Shown: piece after piece, positions 16,236 to 25,587 of the stretch
Layout: each line of letters begins with the position of its first letter
Position numbering within the stretch: position 1 is the first letter of the stretch
Assembly: GCA_036676355.1 (NCBI GenBank)
Contig: JAKFDA010000071.1
Coordinates: forward strand, 1-64,000
Direction of reading: 5' to 3'
DNA: 64,000 nt
DNA from: ZC4RG42 sp036676355
Lineage (GTDB): Bacteria > Pseudomonadota > Gammaproteobacteria > Burkholderiales > SG8-39
Position numbers and translations under genes: made by a program
The notes under the pieces: generated by a model
The model's input: only the letters and a program-made list of their open reading frames with translations
Told to the model about the DNA's origin: nothing
Database searches by the model: none

Positions 16236-18221
16236 CTACTCCGCCGAGAGCGCCTGCACCGGGTCGAGCCGCGCTGCTTTGCGCGCCGGCATGTAGCCGA
16301 ACGCAAGTCCCGTGACGAAGGCGCAGCCGAATGCAAGCAACACCGGCTCGATGGAAAACTTCACCGGCGTCTCGAACGCAGCGATCGCCGCTGCCACGCC
16401 GAGTCCGACTGCGACGCCTATCAATCCACCGAGCGCGGACACGACCAGCGCCTCGGTAAGGAACTGCTGCAGGATGTTGCGCATCCGCGCGCCGGTCGCC
16501 ATGCGGATACCGATTTCGCGCGTCCGTTCGGTCACGCTCACGAGCATGATGTTCATCACGCCGATACCACCGACCAGCAGCGAAATGGCGGCAACCGAAC
16601 CCAGCAGAATGGTCAGCGTGTTCTGCGTCTCGGACGCCATTTCGATGATCGACGCGGTATTGCGCACCTGGAAGTCCGGGGTGCCGTGCCGCGCGAACAG
16701 CAGTTCCTCGACCGCAGCCTGCGTGTCGTCGATGCGACTCACATCTTCCACCGCGACGGTAATGCTGCGCAGATGGCGCTGACCGAACAACCGCAGTTTG
16801 CCCGTGGTGAGCGGTACGAGGATGGTGTCGTCCAGATCGGTCCCCCACGGCGATGCGCCGCGCACGCCCATGATGCCGGTCACCTGGAACATCACGTTGT
16901 TGATCACCACGTACTGTCCGATCGGATCGATGCCATCCGCGAAAAGACTATCCGCGACGGTCTGACCGAGCGCGACCACAGGCGCGTAACTACGCACGTC
17001 CTCGCCGCTGAAAAAGGTGCCGCGGACGGGATACCAGTTGCGCGCAAGGGGAAACGAAGCGGCCGTGCCCATGGCGGAAGTCTGATAGTCGCGATTGCCG
17101 TAGCGAATCGTGACGTTGCCGCTCTGCTCAGGCACCGCGGCCAGCACATTCGGCAGTTCGTTCAACGCGTCGGCATCGGCAGGCACGAGCGTGGCGATAC
17201 TGGCGCCCTGACCGCGCTGATTACCCGCCTGCGCGCGCACCAGCAGAACATTGGTGCCCATCGCACTGATCCGCTTCAGCACCTCTTCCTTCGCACCGTC
17301 GCCGACCGCGAGCATCGCGATCACCGAGCCGACGCCGATGACGATGCCGAGCAAGGTGAGTACGGTCCGATACAGATTGGCGCGCAAGGAGCGGATCGCA
17401 GTTTTGGCGGCTTCCGCCGCATCGTTGAACAGTGAGCGGCCGACCCCGGCATCACGCGCGCTGACATGCAACGGATTCGCCGATGCGGGCGGCATCGGCC
17501 CCGGATCGGCGACGATGCTACCGTCCTTGATTTCGATGAGGCGCTGCGCCTGCTCCGCCACTTCCTTGGCGTGCGTGATGACGATGATGGTGTGACCGCG
17601 CGCGTTCAGTTCCTTCAGCAACGCCATCACTTCCTCACCGCTGCGGCTGTCGAGCGCGCCGGTCGGCTCATCGGCGAGAATGATCTGGCCGCCGTTCATC
17701 AGCGCCCGTGCGATCGAAACACGCTGCTGCTGACCCCCGCTTAGCTGCGTCGGCCGATGTTCGGTGCGATCGGACAAGCCGAGCGAAGCAAGCAGTTCTT
17801 CGGCGCGCACGTGCCGGTCTTTACGCGGCACGCCCGCATAGACCGCCGGCACTTCCACGTTCTCCAGGGCCGTCGCGTTACCGATCAGGTTGTAACTCTG
17901 AAACACGAAGCCGAATGCCTCGCGCCGCAGGCGCGCCAGTTCGTCCCGATCGAACTCGGCGACGTTCGCCCCCATGAAGCGATACTGCCCGCTGGTCGGA
18001 CGATCGAGACAGCCGATCAGGTTCATCAGTGTGGACTTGCCCGAACCGGACGCGCCCATGATGGCGACGAACTCTCCAGGAAAGATCTGCAGGCTCACGC
18101 CATGCAGCACCTCGACCGCGAGATCGCCGTTGCGATAAGTCTTGCTGACATCGACCAACTCGATGAGCGGAACCGCGTGCCGGCCGATCTCGCTTTCGAG
18201 AATGGAGAGATCGGACTTCAT
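16236..18221 (-). CDS. macB: Macrolide-type ABC exporter MacB (ATPase–permease fusion)
   Basis: 661 residues. The N-terminal ATPase has Walker A GASGSGKST, signature LSGGQQQRVSIARAL and Walker B IILADEPTGALD within the first ~190 residues. A MacB-type permease follows: one span near residue 280, a large periplasmic domain, and three C-terminal spans (LLGSVAAISLLVGGIGVMNIML and the next two). It starts with an ATGA overlap on macA, so the two are translationally coupled. It works with MacA and an outer-membrane channel to expel amphipathic compounds or peptides; the substrate cannot be assigned. Confidence 0.95.
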   Translation of the reverse strand: MKSDLSILESEIGRHAVPLIELVDVSKTYRNGDLAVEVLHGVSLQIFPGEFVAIMGASGSGKSTLMNLIGCLDRPTSGQYRFMGANVAEFDRDELARLRREAFGFVFQSYNLIGNATALENVEVPAVYAGVPRKDRHVRAEELLASLGLSDRTEHRPTQLSGGQQQRVSIARALMNGGQIILADEPTGALDSRSGEEVMALLKELNARGHTIIVITHAKEVAEQAQRLIEIKDGSIVADPGPMPPASANPLHVSARDAGVGRSLFNDAAEAAKTAIRSLRANLYRTVLTLLGIVIGVGSVIAMLAVGDGAKEEVLKRISAMGTNVLLVRAQAGNQRGQGASIATLVPADADALNELPNVLAAVPEQSGNVTIRYGNRDYQTSAMGTAASFPLARNWYPVRGTFFSGEDVRSYAPVVALGQTVADSLFADGIDPIGQYVVINNVMFQVTGIMGVRGASPWGTDLDDTILVPLTTGKLRLFGQRHLRSITVAVEDVSRIDDTQAAVEELLFARHGTPDFQVRNTASIIEMASETQNTLTILLGSVAAISLLVGGIGVMNIMLVSVTERTREIGIRMATGARMRNILQQFLTEALVVSALGGLIGVAVGLGVAAAIAAFETPVKFSIEPVLLAFGCAFVTGLAFGYMPARKAARLDPVQALSAE

Positions 18222-19555
18222 AGACTGGGCCGCATCCTGCGTTGTTCGCGTTCCTGCGGCGCCCGCTCTGCGGGATTGAGTTGTTTCAAGCCGACGGCCA
18301 CCACTTCACCCGGCTCCAATCCGGACAGGGCTTGCGCCGAGACGCGGTTCATCACGCCGACTTTTACGGCACGCTCCTCCACAGAACCGTCGTCATGGAT
18401 GACCCGCACCATGGCTTCTTTGGCCAATTCCTCGCGCGATTCGAGCACCGGCTGCTCGCCACGTTGCTTACGCGCCGGCGTGCGCGCCGCACTGCCTTCA
18501 GCGTTCTTCGAACGCGACGGCCGCAGCGCCGCGACGGGAACGGTCACCGTATCCTTGGCCGATGCCAGCACGAAGAAGACCTGCGCCGTCATCTGCGTCA
18601 TCAGTTTGCGATCGGGGTTCGGCACGTCGAACAGCGCGTCGTACAGCACGACATTGTTGGTGACCGTCGGCGTGGGCAGCACCTGACGCAATGTGCCGTA
18701 CCAGCGTTGTCCGTTGCCACCGAGGGTGGTGAAGTAGGCGTCCATGCCGAGGTGCAGTTTCGACACGTCCGCCTCGGAGACCTGGGTCTGCACGGTCATG
18801 GTCGACAAATCGGCGATGCGCAAAATGATCGGGGCCTGCTGATTGGCGTTGAGCGTCTGGCCCTGCTTGGCCGTCTGTGATACGACGGTACCGGACATGG
18901 GCGCGTAGATCTTGGTGTAGCCGAGGTTCGCCTCATCGCCGCGCAGCGTCGATTCGGTCTGCTGCATCTGCGCTCTGAGCGCCTGGATCTGTGCGGTGAT
19001 CGAACGCACCGAAGCCTCGGCGATCTGCAGGGCCTCGGAAGTCGTCGCTTCCTCCTTCATCAGATTCTGCTGACGCTTGAGCTGCTGCTGCGCGAGGGTC
19101 AGTTGCGCCTGCCGGTCGGCGAGTTGCGCGGTCTGATTCTTCAGTTGTGCCCGATTGGCATCGACCCGCGAGCGATAGACGGTCGGATCGATCTCGGCCA
19201 GCAGATCCCCCTGCTTGACCGTCGAGCCGATCTGCACATGCACGACCTTCAGCTGACCGGAAACCTGCGTGCCGACATCGACATAATCGCGCGGCTGTAA
19301 CGTCCCGGTTGCGGTCACGCTGTCTTCGATATCGCCGCGCTCGACCGGCGCGGTCGTGTAGCGATCCGCCGGATTGCCGTTCGAGAACCACGCCGTGTAC
19401 GCATAGAATCCGATCCCGGCAAGCAGCAGCAGCGTGCCAACGGCGTAAACCAGCCGACGCGCACCGTGCTTGCGCCGCGTGCGGCCATGCGAAGCCGCCC
19501 TGTCCGATGAGGCGGCAATTCGGGAAACGGTCTGGTTTTCTACGTCCGCTGTCAT
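18218..19555 (-). CDS. macA: MacA-type periplasmic adaptor (membrane fusion protein)
   Basis: 445 residues from the ATG at 19555 (MTADVENQTVSRI); an in-frame ATG at 19711 would add 52 residues of poor quality. An Arg/Lys-rich N-terminus precedes one membrane span (LVYAVGTLLLLAGIGFYAYT). A biotinyl-lipoyl-like half motif (GTQVSGQLKVVHVQIGSTVKQGD), a long α-helical hairpin rich in Gln/Leu, and β-barrel and membrane-proximal domains follow. A Lys/Arg-rich insertion, PSRSKNAEGSAARTPARKQRG, is unusual in the C-terminal part. It bridges MacB to an outer-membrane channel and is divergent from the sensor kinase gene. Confidence 0.93.
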   Translation of the reverse strand: MTADVENQTVSRIAASSDRAASHGRTRRKHGARRLVYAVGTLLLLAGIGFYAYTAWFSNGNPADRYTTAPVERGDIEDSVTATGTLQPRDYVDVGTQVSGQLKVVHVQIGSTVKQGDLLAEIDPTVYRSRVDANRAQLKNQTAQLADRQAQLTLAQQQLKRQQNLMKEEATTSEALQIAEASVRSITAQIQALRAQMQQTESTLRGDEANLGYTKIYAPMSGTVVSQTAKQGQTLNANQQAPIILRIADLSTMTVQTQVSEADVSKLHLGMDAYFTTLGGNGQRWYGTLRQVLPTPTVTNNVVLYDALFDVPNPDRKLMTQMTAQVFFVLASAKDTVTVPVAALRPSRSKNAEGSAARTPARKQRGEQPVLESREELAKEAMVRVIHDDGSVEERAVKVGVMNRVSAQALSGLEPGEVVAVGLKQLNPAERAPQEREQRRMRPSL

Positions 19556-19763
19556 GATGCGTGTTCGGATTGAGTTTTTGTGGAACGGATTGTGGTCGAG
19601 GATGGGGCAGAAACTGTGCACCAAACGTGAAAATCTCGTTTCCTGTCGTTTCCGTGCGGCTTGATGCGCCGCGCTTCCATAAAGCTTCCGCGATTTCGGG
19701 CTAGCCTGCATCCGTACCCGCCCCTATCGCGGCCGGGACGGCCCAAAACAAAGGACGACCGGC

Positions 19764-21221
19764 ATGACCGACCTTTCCGCCACCGCAGTCGCCGAACCGC
19801 GCGTCACCCTCCTGGGACGACGGTTCGATCGCCTGCGCGTCAAGCTGTTCCTCGCCATCGCGGGTGCCAATGCGGTGGTGGCGATCGTCGCCTATCTGCT
19901 GTTTGCGCTGAGCTTCGAACGCGGATTCATCGATTATCTGCATCGCGGCGACGTCGCAAAACTCGATGCGCTGATCACCTCGCTGGCACTGGATTATGAT
20001 CGCCAAGGCGGCTGGGATGCGATTGTCAACGATCGTACCGGCTGGGCCGAGCGATCCCGCAAAACGCTCGACCTGCCGCCGCGCCCGGACGACGACGCCC
20101 GTCGCAGCAGCGTTGCGCCCGCATCGCCGCGCGAGTTTCCGCTCACTATCGATCCGCGCCTGATGCTGTTCGACGCCGAACGCCGTCTCCTGATCGGCCG
20201 ACACGAGCGCGCGGGCGATGCAATACTGAAGCCGATCATCGCACGCGGCGATACCGTGGGTTATCTCGGTTATCTGCAGCGCACCTGGCTGTTCGAATCC
20301 GTCGCGCGGATGTCCTCCGTGCAGCAACACGGCAGTTTCGCCGCGATCGGGCTGGGCATGCTCGGCGCCGCGCTACTGCTCGGCGCCGGTCTTGCGCAGT
20401 GGCTCACCCGGCGCATTCGCGCCCTGGCAACGACAACCGCGGCGCTGATACAAGGCAATTACGACGTGCGCCTGGCCGCCCGGGGTCACGATGAGCTGGA
20501 CCAACTGGCGCGCGATTTCAACAAGCTTGCCGCCACGCTCGCTGCGACGCGACGCGCGCGCAGCCAGTGGGTCGCCGATATCGCGCACGAATTGCGTACG
20601 CCGCTATCCGTTCTGCGCGGCGAAATCGAAGCGCTGCAGGACGGCATCCGGCCACTCAATCCGGACAGCGTGACCTCGCTCGCGCATGAGGTCGAACGGC
20701 TCGGCCGGCTTGTGGATGACCTGCACCTGCTCTCCATGTCGGATCTCGGGGCGCTCACCTACCACAACGAAGCGGTGGATATCGCCGAGGTGATCGACGA
20801 TGTGGTCAATTCGCACCGGCGCGCCATTGAAGAGCGCGGCCTGCAGATCGAGGCAAAGCTGCAGAAAGGCATCGTGCTCGCCGACGCGGCGCGACTCGCG
20901 CAGGTGTTCGGCAATCTCATGCAGAACACGATCCGCTACACCGACGCGGGCGGTCGCCTCGCGATCAGCATGCAAAGCACCGATGACAAAATCATCGTGC
21001 ATTGGGAGGATTCGAGCCCCGGAGTCGCCGACAGCGAACTCGCCCGCCTGACCGATCGCCTTTATCGTGTGGACGGTTCGCGCAGTCGCGCCGGCGGCGG
21101 TTCCGGACTTGGACTTGCGATCGCGAAAGCGATCGTCGGAGCCCATCACGGCAGCATGACGGCGCGCCCGAGCGCCCTCGGCGGTCTGTGGTGGCAGTTG
21201 GAGTTCCCGCGCCATGGCTGA
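19764..21221 (+). CDS. Sensor histidine kinase, BaeS-like
   Basis: 485 residues. Span one is at about 28–50 (LFLAIAGANAVVAIVAYLLFAL), a periplasmic sensor region of ~140 residues follows, and span two is near 195–215. HAMP leads to HisKA with ADIAHELRTPLSVL (phospho-acceptor His) and an ATPase domain with N-box NLMQNTIRYTD and G-boxes DSSPGV and GSGLGLAIAKAIV. It resembles BaeS, an envelope-stress kinase that controls multidrug efflux. It overlaps the regulator gene by 8 bases and is divergent from macAB, which suggests control of that pump. Confidence 0.93.
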   Translation: MTDLSATAVAEPRVTLLGRRFDRLRVKLFLAIAGANAVVAIVAYLLFALSFERGFIDYLHRGDVAKLDALITSLALDYDRQGGWDAIVNDRTGWAERSRKTLDLPPRPDDDARRSSVAPASPREFPLTIDPRLMLFDAERRLLIGRHERAGDAILKPIIARGDTVGYLGYLQRTWLFESVARMSSVQQHGSFAAIGLGMLGAALLLGAGLAQWLTRRIRALATTTAALIQGNYDVRLAARGHDELDQLARDFNKLAATLAATRRARSQWVADIAHELRTPLSVLRGEIEALQDGIRPLNPDSVTSLAHEVERLGRLVDDLHLLSMSDLGALTYHNEAVDIAEVIDDVVNSHRRAIEERGLQIEAKLQKGIVLADAARLAQVFGNLMQNTIRYTDAGGRLAISMQSTDDKIIVHWEDSSPGVADSELARLTDRLYRVDGSRSRAGGGSGLGLAIAKAIVGAHHGSMTARPSALGGLWWQLEFPRHG

Positions 21222-21882
21222 ACGCATATTGATCGTCGAGGATGAACCGAAGATCGCCGGGCTGCTGCGCGACTATCTGGTGCAGGACGGCTTCGACGTC
21301 GAAGTGCTCAATCGCGGCGACACGGTGGAAGCGTGGATGCGCGATCATGGCGCCGACCTTGTGCTGCTCGATCTCATGTTGCCGGGCAAGAACGGACTGG
21401 ACGTATGCAAGGGGCTGCGAACGTTCAGCAATGCCTCCATCATCATGGTGACGGCGCGGGTGGAAGAAATCGATCGATTGCTCGGACTGGAACTCGGCGC
21501 GGACGATTACATCTGCAAACCGTTCAGCCCGCGTGAAGTCGTGGCACGCGTCAAGGCGGTCTTGCGCCGCGCAAAGCGGGGCGACGAGCCGCGGGATACC
21601 GGCCTCGCGCTCGATGAGGCCGGTTACAAGGCGAGCATTCACGGCCGCGATCTGGGGCTGACCGCGGTCGAGTTCCAACTGCTCAAAGTGCTGACGAGTC
21701 AGCCGGGACGTCTTTACTCCCGCGATCAACTCATGGACGCGATGTACCGCGACGAACGGGTCGTTTCGGACCGCACCGTGGACAGCCACATCAAGAAATT
21801 GCGCAAGAAGATCGGCGACGCGCTGCCCGACCGGGAAATCATTCACTCGGTCTACGGTATCGGCTACAAGTACGAATGGTAG
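21214..21882 (+). CDS. OmpR-family response regulator, BaeR-like
   Basis: 222 residues: receiver domain with acidic pocket (VEDEP), phospho-acceptor Asp in LVLLDLMLPGKNG and Lys in ICKPFSP. A winged-helix DNA-binding domain follows (LTAVEFQLLKVLTSQPGRLYSRDQLMD…VDSHIKKLRKKIG). Start overlaps the kinase stop, so the two are coupled. The likely targets are macA/macB, whose start lies 209 bases from the kinase start on the opposite strand. It converges on the hybrid kinase gene with only 15 bases between stops. Confidence 0.94.
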   Translation: MAERILIVEDEPKIAGLLRDYLVQDGFDVEVLNRGDTVEAWMRDHGADLVLLDLMLPGKNGLDVCKGLRTFSNASIIMVTARVEEIDRLLGLELGADDYICKPFSPREVVARVKAVLRRAKRGDEPRDTGLALDEAGYKASIHGRDLGLTAVEFQLLKVLTSQPGRLYSRDQLMDAMYRDERVVSDRTVDSHIKKLRKKIGDALPDREIIHSVYGIGYKYEW

Positions 21883-21897
21883 GGCGGCCGAATCAAC

Positions 21898-23883
21898 TCA
21901 GGGCGCGGCAAGCGAGGACGCGCGTACCGCGCCGGGGTCGCCACGCCGAGCAGAACTGAGTCGCTGCATCAGGTCGAGCGGATCGGCGGGCTTGGTTACA
22001 TGGTGGTCGAAGCCGGCCTCCAGGGCACGCGTGCGGTCTTCCGCCTGTCCCCAGCCGGTCAGGGCAATCAATATCGCATTCGCTCCCCAGGGCTCACGGC
22101 GAATGCTGCGTGCGACGTCGTAACCGTTCATATCCGCCATGCCGATGTCGAGCACGACGGCATCCGGCTGCAGGCTCATGGCGAGATCGAGTGCCTCCCG
22201 TCCGGAATACGCCGCGCGGGTGTCATGCCCCGCGCCTTCCAAGGCAAGCGCGAGCGAGTCGGCCGCGTCGGCGTTGTCATCGACCACCAGCACCCGCAGT
22301 GACTTTTCCGGATCCGCGGCCGGCTGCGCGACCGGCTCGGACACCGCGACGCCGTCCGCCGGGGCGAGCGGTATGCGCACGACGAATTCGCTACCCGTAT
22401 TCAAACCGTCACTGCGCGCCTCGACCGAGCCGTGATGCAGGTGGACCAGTTTCTTCACCAGCGCAAGCCCGATGCCGAGCCCATCGCTGCCCTGCTCGGC
22501 CGACCGATCCTCCTGTGCGTACATGCGGAAAATGTGCGGCAGAAACTCGGGGCGGATCCCCTTGCCGGTATCCCGCACGGAGATGACAGCCATCGTCTCC
22601 TCGACCGCGACACTCAAACTGATCGTTGCGCCGGGGTCGCTGTACTTCGTCGCGTTGTTCAGCAGATTTGAAAGCACCTGCGCCAAGCGCGCCGCATCGG
22701 CGCAAACGAACACTGGCGCAGCGGGCAGTTCGACGGCAAAGCGATGCCCGTGTCCTTCAATGCCGGGTCGGCTGGTCTCCACCGCGCGCTCGACGATGTC
22801 GCCGAGCCGAGCCGACTCGAGTCGCAGCGTCATCTTGTCGAGGGTGATCCGGCTGATATCGAGCAGATCGTCTATCAGCCGCACCAATTGCGTGACCTGC
22901 CGATCCATCAGGCGCGTCGCCCATGCGACGCTTGAAGGCGGCGCATCGTCGGTACGCAGCAGATGCAAGGCGCTGCGTATGGGCGCCAGCGGGTTGCGCA
23001 ACTCGTGCGCAAGCGTGGCGAGGAAGCGGTCCTTGCGCCGATCGGCTTCTTCCAGCGCCCGCTGCGCACGCTTCTCCGCACTGATATCACGCACCTCCAG
23101 CACGATTCCGGCGAGTTCGTCATTCTTGATGATCGGGCTGACATTGCAGCGCACCGGAAATGTACGGCCGCTGCGGTCGACAAACATATCCTCTTGCTCG
23201 CGCACGGCGCGCTGGGTAAGTATGCTTTTGCCGATGCAGCAATCATCCATCTGCACCTGTCGGTCGTCGCCGTGAAAATGGTGGACGAGATCGTGCAGCG
23301 GTTGCGCTCTTACTTCGGCGAAACTGAAACCGACCATCGCTTCGGCAGCCGGGTTCATGAAGGTCGTCGCACCATCGCCGTCCATCATGAATATCGCCGT
23401 GGTCGCGTTGTCGGTGATCGCCTTGATCAGCCCGTGCGCCTCGCGCAGCTTCGACTCCGCATGCTGCCGCGCCTGTTCGCTGCGCTTGCGATCGGTGATA
23501 TCGAAGTTGACGCCCACCACTTTCGATGTTCGACCGTCGCGACCGACGAGCGGCATGCCGCGCCCGACCAGCCAGCGTTCCTCGCCGGTCGAACGGATAA
23601 TGCGGAACTCCGCTTCGAACGAGGCCTGCGTTTCCACTGCCGCGCGAAATGCGCGCTCGACGCGATGGCGATCATCCGGGTGCACCACATTGAAGAACTG
23701 TTCAGGCGTGATGGAACGCTCTTCACCGACGCCCGAGATTCGATGTTCGGTGCCGTTCCATACCACTTTGTTGGTGGCGGCATCCCATTCCCAGATGCCC
23801 ATGCGGCCTGCGGCAAGCGCGAGATGCAGGCGCGCATCGCTTTCCAGGATCGCAAGTTCCTGGCTTTCCGTTAGCGGAGTCAT
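21898..23883 (-). CDS. Hybrid histidine kinase (PAS–PAS–HisKA–HATPase–receiver)
   Basis: 661 residues, no membrane segment, so cytoplasmic. PAS/PAC one lies at about 20–135 (GRMGIWEWDAATNKVVWNGTE…GVNFDITDRKRSE) and PAS two at about 145–265 (MDGDGATTFMNPAAEAMVGF). HisKA contains LATLAHELRNPLAPIR. The ATPase domain has NLLNNATKYSDPGA and DGLGIGLALVKKLV. A C-terminal receiver has DAVVLDIGMADMNGYD. No dedicated regulator or phosphotransfer protein is adjacent, so it is an orphan, and its signal and output are unknown. It may act through its own receiver on another kinase or phosphotransferase. Confidence 0.92.
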   Translation of the reverse strand: MTPLTESQELAILESDARLHLALAAGRMGIWEWDAATNKVVWNGTEHRISGVGEERSITPEQFFNVVHPDDRHRVERAFRAAVETQASFEAEFRIIRSTGEERWLVGRGMPLVGRDGRTSKVVGVNFDITDRKRSEQARQHAESKLREAHGLIKAITDNATTAIFMMDGDGATTFMNPAAEAMVGFSFAEVRAQPLHDLVHHFHGDDRQVQMDDCCIGKSILTQRAVREQEDMFVDRSGRTFPVRCNVSPIIKNDELAGIVLEVRDISAEKRAQRALEEADRRKDRFLATLAHELRNPLAPIRSALHLLRTDDAPPSSVAWATRLMDRQVTQLVRLIDDLLDISRITLDKMTLRLESARLGDIVERAVETSRPGIEGHGHRFAVELPAAPVFVCADAARLAQVLSNLLNNATKYSDPGATISLSVAVEETMAVISVRDTGKGIRPEFLPHIFRMYAQEDRSAEQGSDGLGIGLALVKKLVHLHHGSVEARSDGLNTGSEFVVRIPLAPADGVAVSEPVAQPAADPEKSLRVLVVDDNADAADSLALALEGAGHDTRAAYSGREALDLAMSLQPDAVVLDIGMADMNGYDVARSIRREPWGANAILIALTGWGQAEDRTRALEAGFDHHVTKPADPLDLMQRLSSARRGDPGAVRASSLAAP

Positions 23884-24139
23884 GCAAGCAGCTCTTCGTC
23901 GCGCGTGAGCACGACGCGTGGTTCGTTGTTGTTGCCCTTATAAACCAGAAGGTGTGGCGCAGTCATTGAAGCGACTGTCATAGATCATGCGCGCTTGACG
24001 AATGACAAGTAAAAGCGCGTTCGGACCGCACCAGTGTTTGCATTCGGCGACGGTCGACGAAAAACGACTGGCAAGAATTACAGGGTGGTTGCTTGATTGA
24101 GGGGTGCGACAGCGAGGGATCGGGACAAAGCGACAGCTA

Positions 24140-24215
24140 TGGTGCCGGCTAGAGGAATCGAACCCCTGACCTTCTGATTACAAATCAGCTGCTCTACCTG
24201 CTGAGCTAAGCCGGC
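24140..24215 (-). tRNA. tRNA-Thr (anticodon TGT)
   Basis: Minus strand folds to a full cloverleaf: acceptor GCCGGCT/AGCCGGC, D arm GCTC…GAGC, anticodon loop TTTGTAA (anticodon TGT, reads ACA), T-loop GGTTCGATTCC and an encoded CCA at 24140–24142. Length is 76 with CCA. It stands alone in an intergenic region between the hybrid kinase and sspB. No integrase or attachment-site repeat is seen beside it. Confidence 0.96.
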
Positions 24216-24264
24216 GACGAGGCGCGATTATACGCAGCGCGGCGTATTGAAACGCGAACGGGCC

Positions 24265-24735
24265 TCACTTGACGATGCGTAGCGTGGGCTTGCCACCGCT
24301 GGCGGGCGGTGCGGGCGGCTCGACGGCCGTCTCCTGCGCCGACGGCTCGCGGCCCTGTATCGTCGCGGGTGCCGGCGCGTCGGATGACTCGACCGATTGA
24401 TCGTCCGGCAGATCGCTTTCGATCTCTACGGGGAAGGTCATGCCCTGGCCGTTCTCGCGCGCGTAGATCGCGGCGACTTGTGAGACAGGAATGATCAACT
24501 CGCGCGCCGTGCCGCCGAAACGCGCGGAGAACTCGACGTAGTCGTTGCCGATCTTCAGCTTGTTCGCCGCAAGCGGTCCGATGTTGAGCACGATCTCGCC
24601 GTTGCGCACGTATTCCACCGGAACACGTGTGTTGGCATCGACCACAACCGATACGTACGGCGTGTAGCCGTTATCGACGCACCACTCGTAGAGGGCGCGC
24701 ATGAGATACGGTTTGGTGGAGGTGGATTCAGTCAC
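24265..24735 (-). CDS. sspB: ClpXP adaptor SspB
   Basis: 156 residues. The folded N-terminal domain (PYLMRALYEWCVDNGYTPYVSVVVD…VEFSARFGG) is the SspB ssrA-tag-binding fold. A Pro/Ala-rich flexible linker follows, ending in GGKPTLRIVK, the short C-terminal motif that docks on ClpX. It delivers ssrA-tagged proteins to ClpXP. sspA lies upstream on the same strand, the usual sspAB order, but a hairpin at 24875–24905 and about 170 bases separate them here. Confidence 0.95.
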   Translation of the reverse strand: MTESTSTKPYLMRALYEWCVDNGYTPYVSVVVDANTRVPVEYVRNGEIVLNIGPLAANKLKIGNDYVEFSARFGGTARELIIPVSQVAAIYARENGQGMTFPVEIESDLPDDQSVESSDAPAPATIQGREPSAQETAVEPPAPPASGGKPTLRIVK

Positions 24736-24874
24736 GCGTTGGATAGATTAAAGCGAAGCACGCAGTTTAAACCCGTGCCCAAACCGATGTCAGCGGGTTT
24801 TGCAGGCTGTGACAGTGAAAAGTGCGTCGGTTTTTTCCTACATTCGACCCTGACACAGCGGGAACCGAATGGCA

Positions 24875-24905
24875 TTGCAGGCGCGGCCAGCGGCCGCGCC
24901 TGCAA
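24875..24905 (-). terminator. Strong hairpin immediately after sspA
   Basis: TTGCAGGCGCGGCC and its exact reverse complement flank a three-base loop (AGC), giving a perfect 14-base stem two bases after the sspA stop. No T run follows on the minus strand. It therefore looks like a 3'-end stabiliser or weak/Rho-assisted terminator between sspA and sspB. Confidence 0.65.
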
Positions 24906-24906
24906 T

Positions 24907-25506
24907 TCACTTGCGCATGACTTTTTCAGAAGGCGTCAGCGCATCGATAAAGGCGGGGCGACTGAACAAGCGTTCGGCGTATTTCTGCAACGGCGCGGCG
25001 GCCTTCGGCAGAGTGATGCCGTAATAGTCCAGACGCCACAGCAGCGGGCTGATCGCCACGTCGAGCATGGAGAATTCGTCGCCCAGCATATACTTCTGCT
25101 TGGTGAAGACAGGCGCCAGTTCGATCAGGCGATCGATCACCTGCTGGCGCGCTTTTTCCTGCTGCTTGGGGTTGCCCTTCTCGATCGGATCGATCTGGCT
25201 GAACAATTCCACTTCGAAATTGAACAGGAACAGTCGCGCCCGCGCGCGCATGACCGGATCGGCCGGCATGAGTTGCGGGTGCGGAAAGCGCTCATCGATG
25301 TATTCGTTGATGATGTTCGCTTCGTAAAGAATCAGGTCGCGTTCGACCAACACAGGCAGCCGGTTGTACGGGTTCATCACCGCGATATCTTCCGGCTTGT
25401 TGTACAGGTCGACGTCGATGATCTGGAAATCCATGCCCTTTTCATACAGCACGATGCGGCAGCGCTGCGAGAAAGGGCAGGTGGTTCCGGAATACAGGTT
25501 CATCAT
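24907..25506 (-). CDS. sspA: Stringent starvation protein A (GST-fold)
   Basis: 199 residues. The thioredoxin-like N-terminal domain (MNLYSGTTCPFSQRCRIVLYEKGMDF…NPYNRLPVLVERDLILYEANII) and helical C-terminal GST domain match SspA. In E. coli SspA binds RNA polymerase and supports acid resistance and phage late transcription, without GST activity. A ribosome site (AAAGAGG) precedes the ATG. A perfect terminator-like hairpin lies only about 35 bases upstream, after petC, leaving very little room for a dedicated promoter. Confidence 0.95.
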   Translation of the reverse strand: MMNLYSGTTCPFSQRCRIVLYEKGMDFQIIDVDLYNKPEDIAVMNPYNRLPVLVERDLILYEANIINEYIDERFPHPQLMPADPVMRARARLFLFNFEVELFSQIDPIEKGNPKQQEKARQQVIDRLIELAPVFTKQKYMLGDEFSMLDVAISPLLWRLDYYGITLPKAAAPLQKYAERLFSRPAFIDALTPSEKVMRK

Positions 25507-25540
25507 GGGGCTACCTCTTTCCCTTTCTGGGGAAGCAGAA

Positions 25541-25577
25541 AAACAAAGGCGCGGCGCCCGCGGCGCCGCGCCTTTGC
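25541..25577 (-). terminator. Intrinsic terminator after petABC
   Basis: A perfect 12-base stem, AAAGGCGCGGCG / CGCCGCGCCTTT (25545–25556 with 25564–25575), lies 12 bases past the petC stop. On the minus strand it is followed by TTTGTTTTTCTG. This is a textbook rho-independent terminator for the cytochrome bc1 operon. Confidence 0.88.
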
Positions 25578-25587
25578 GATACGAGCG

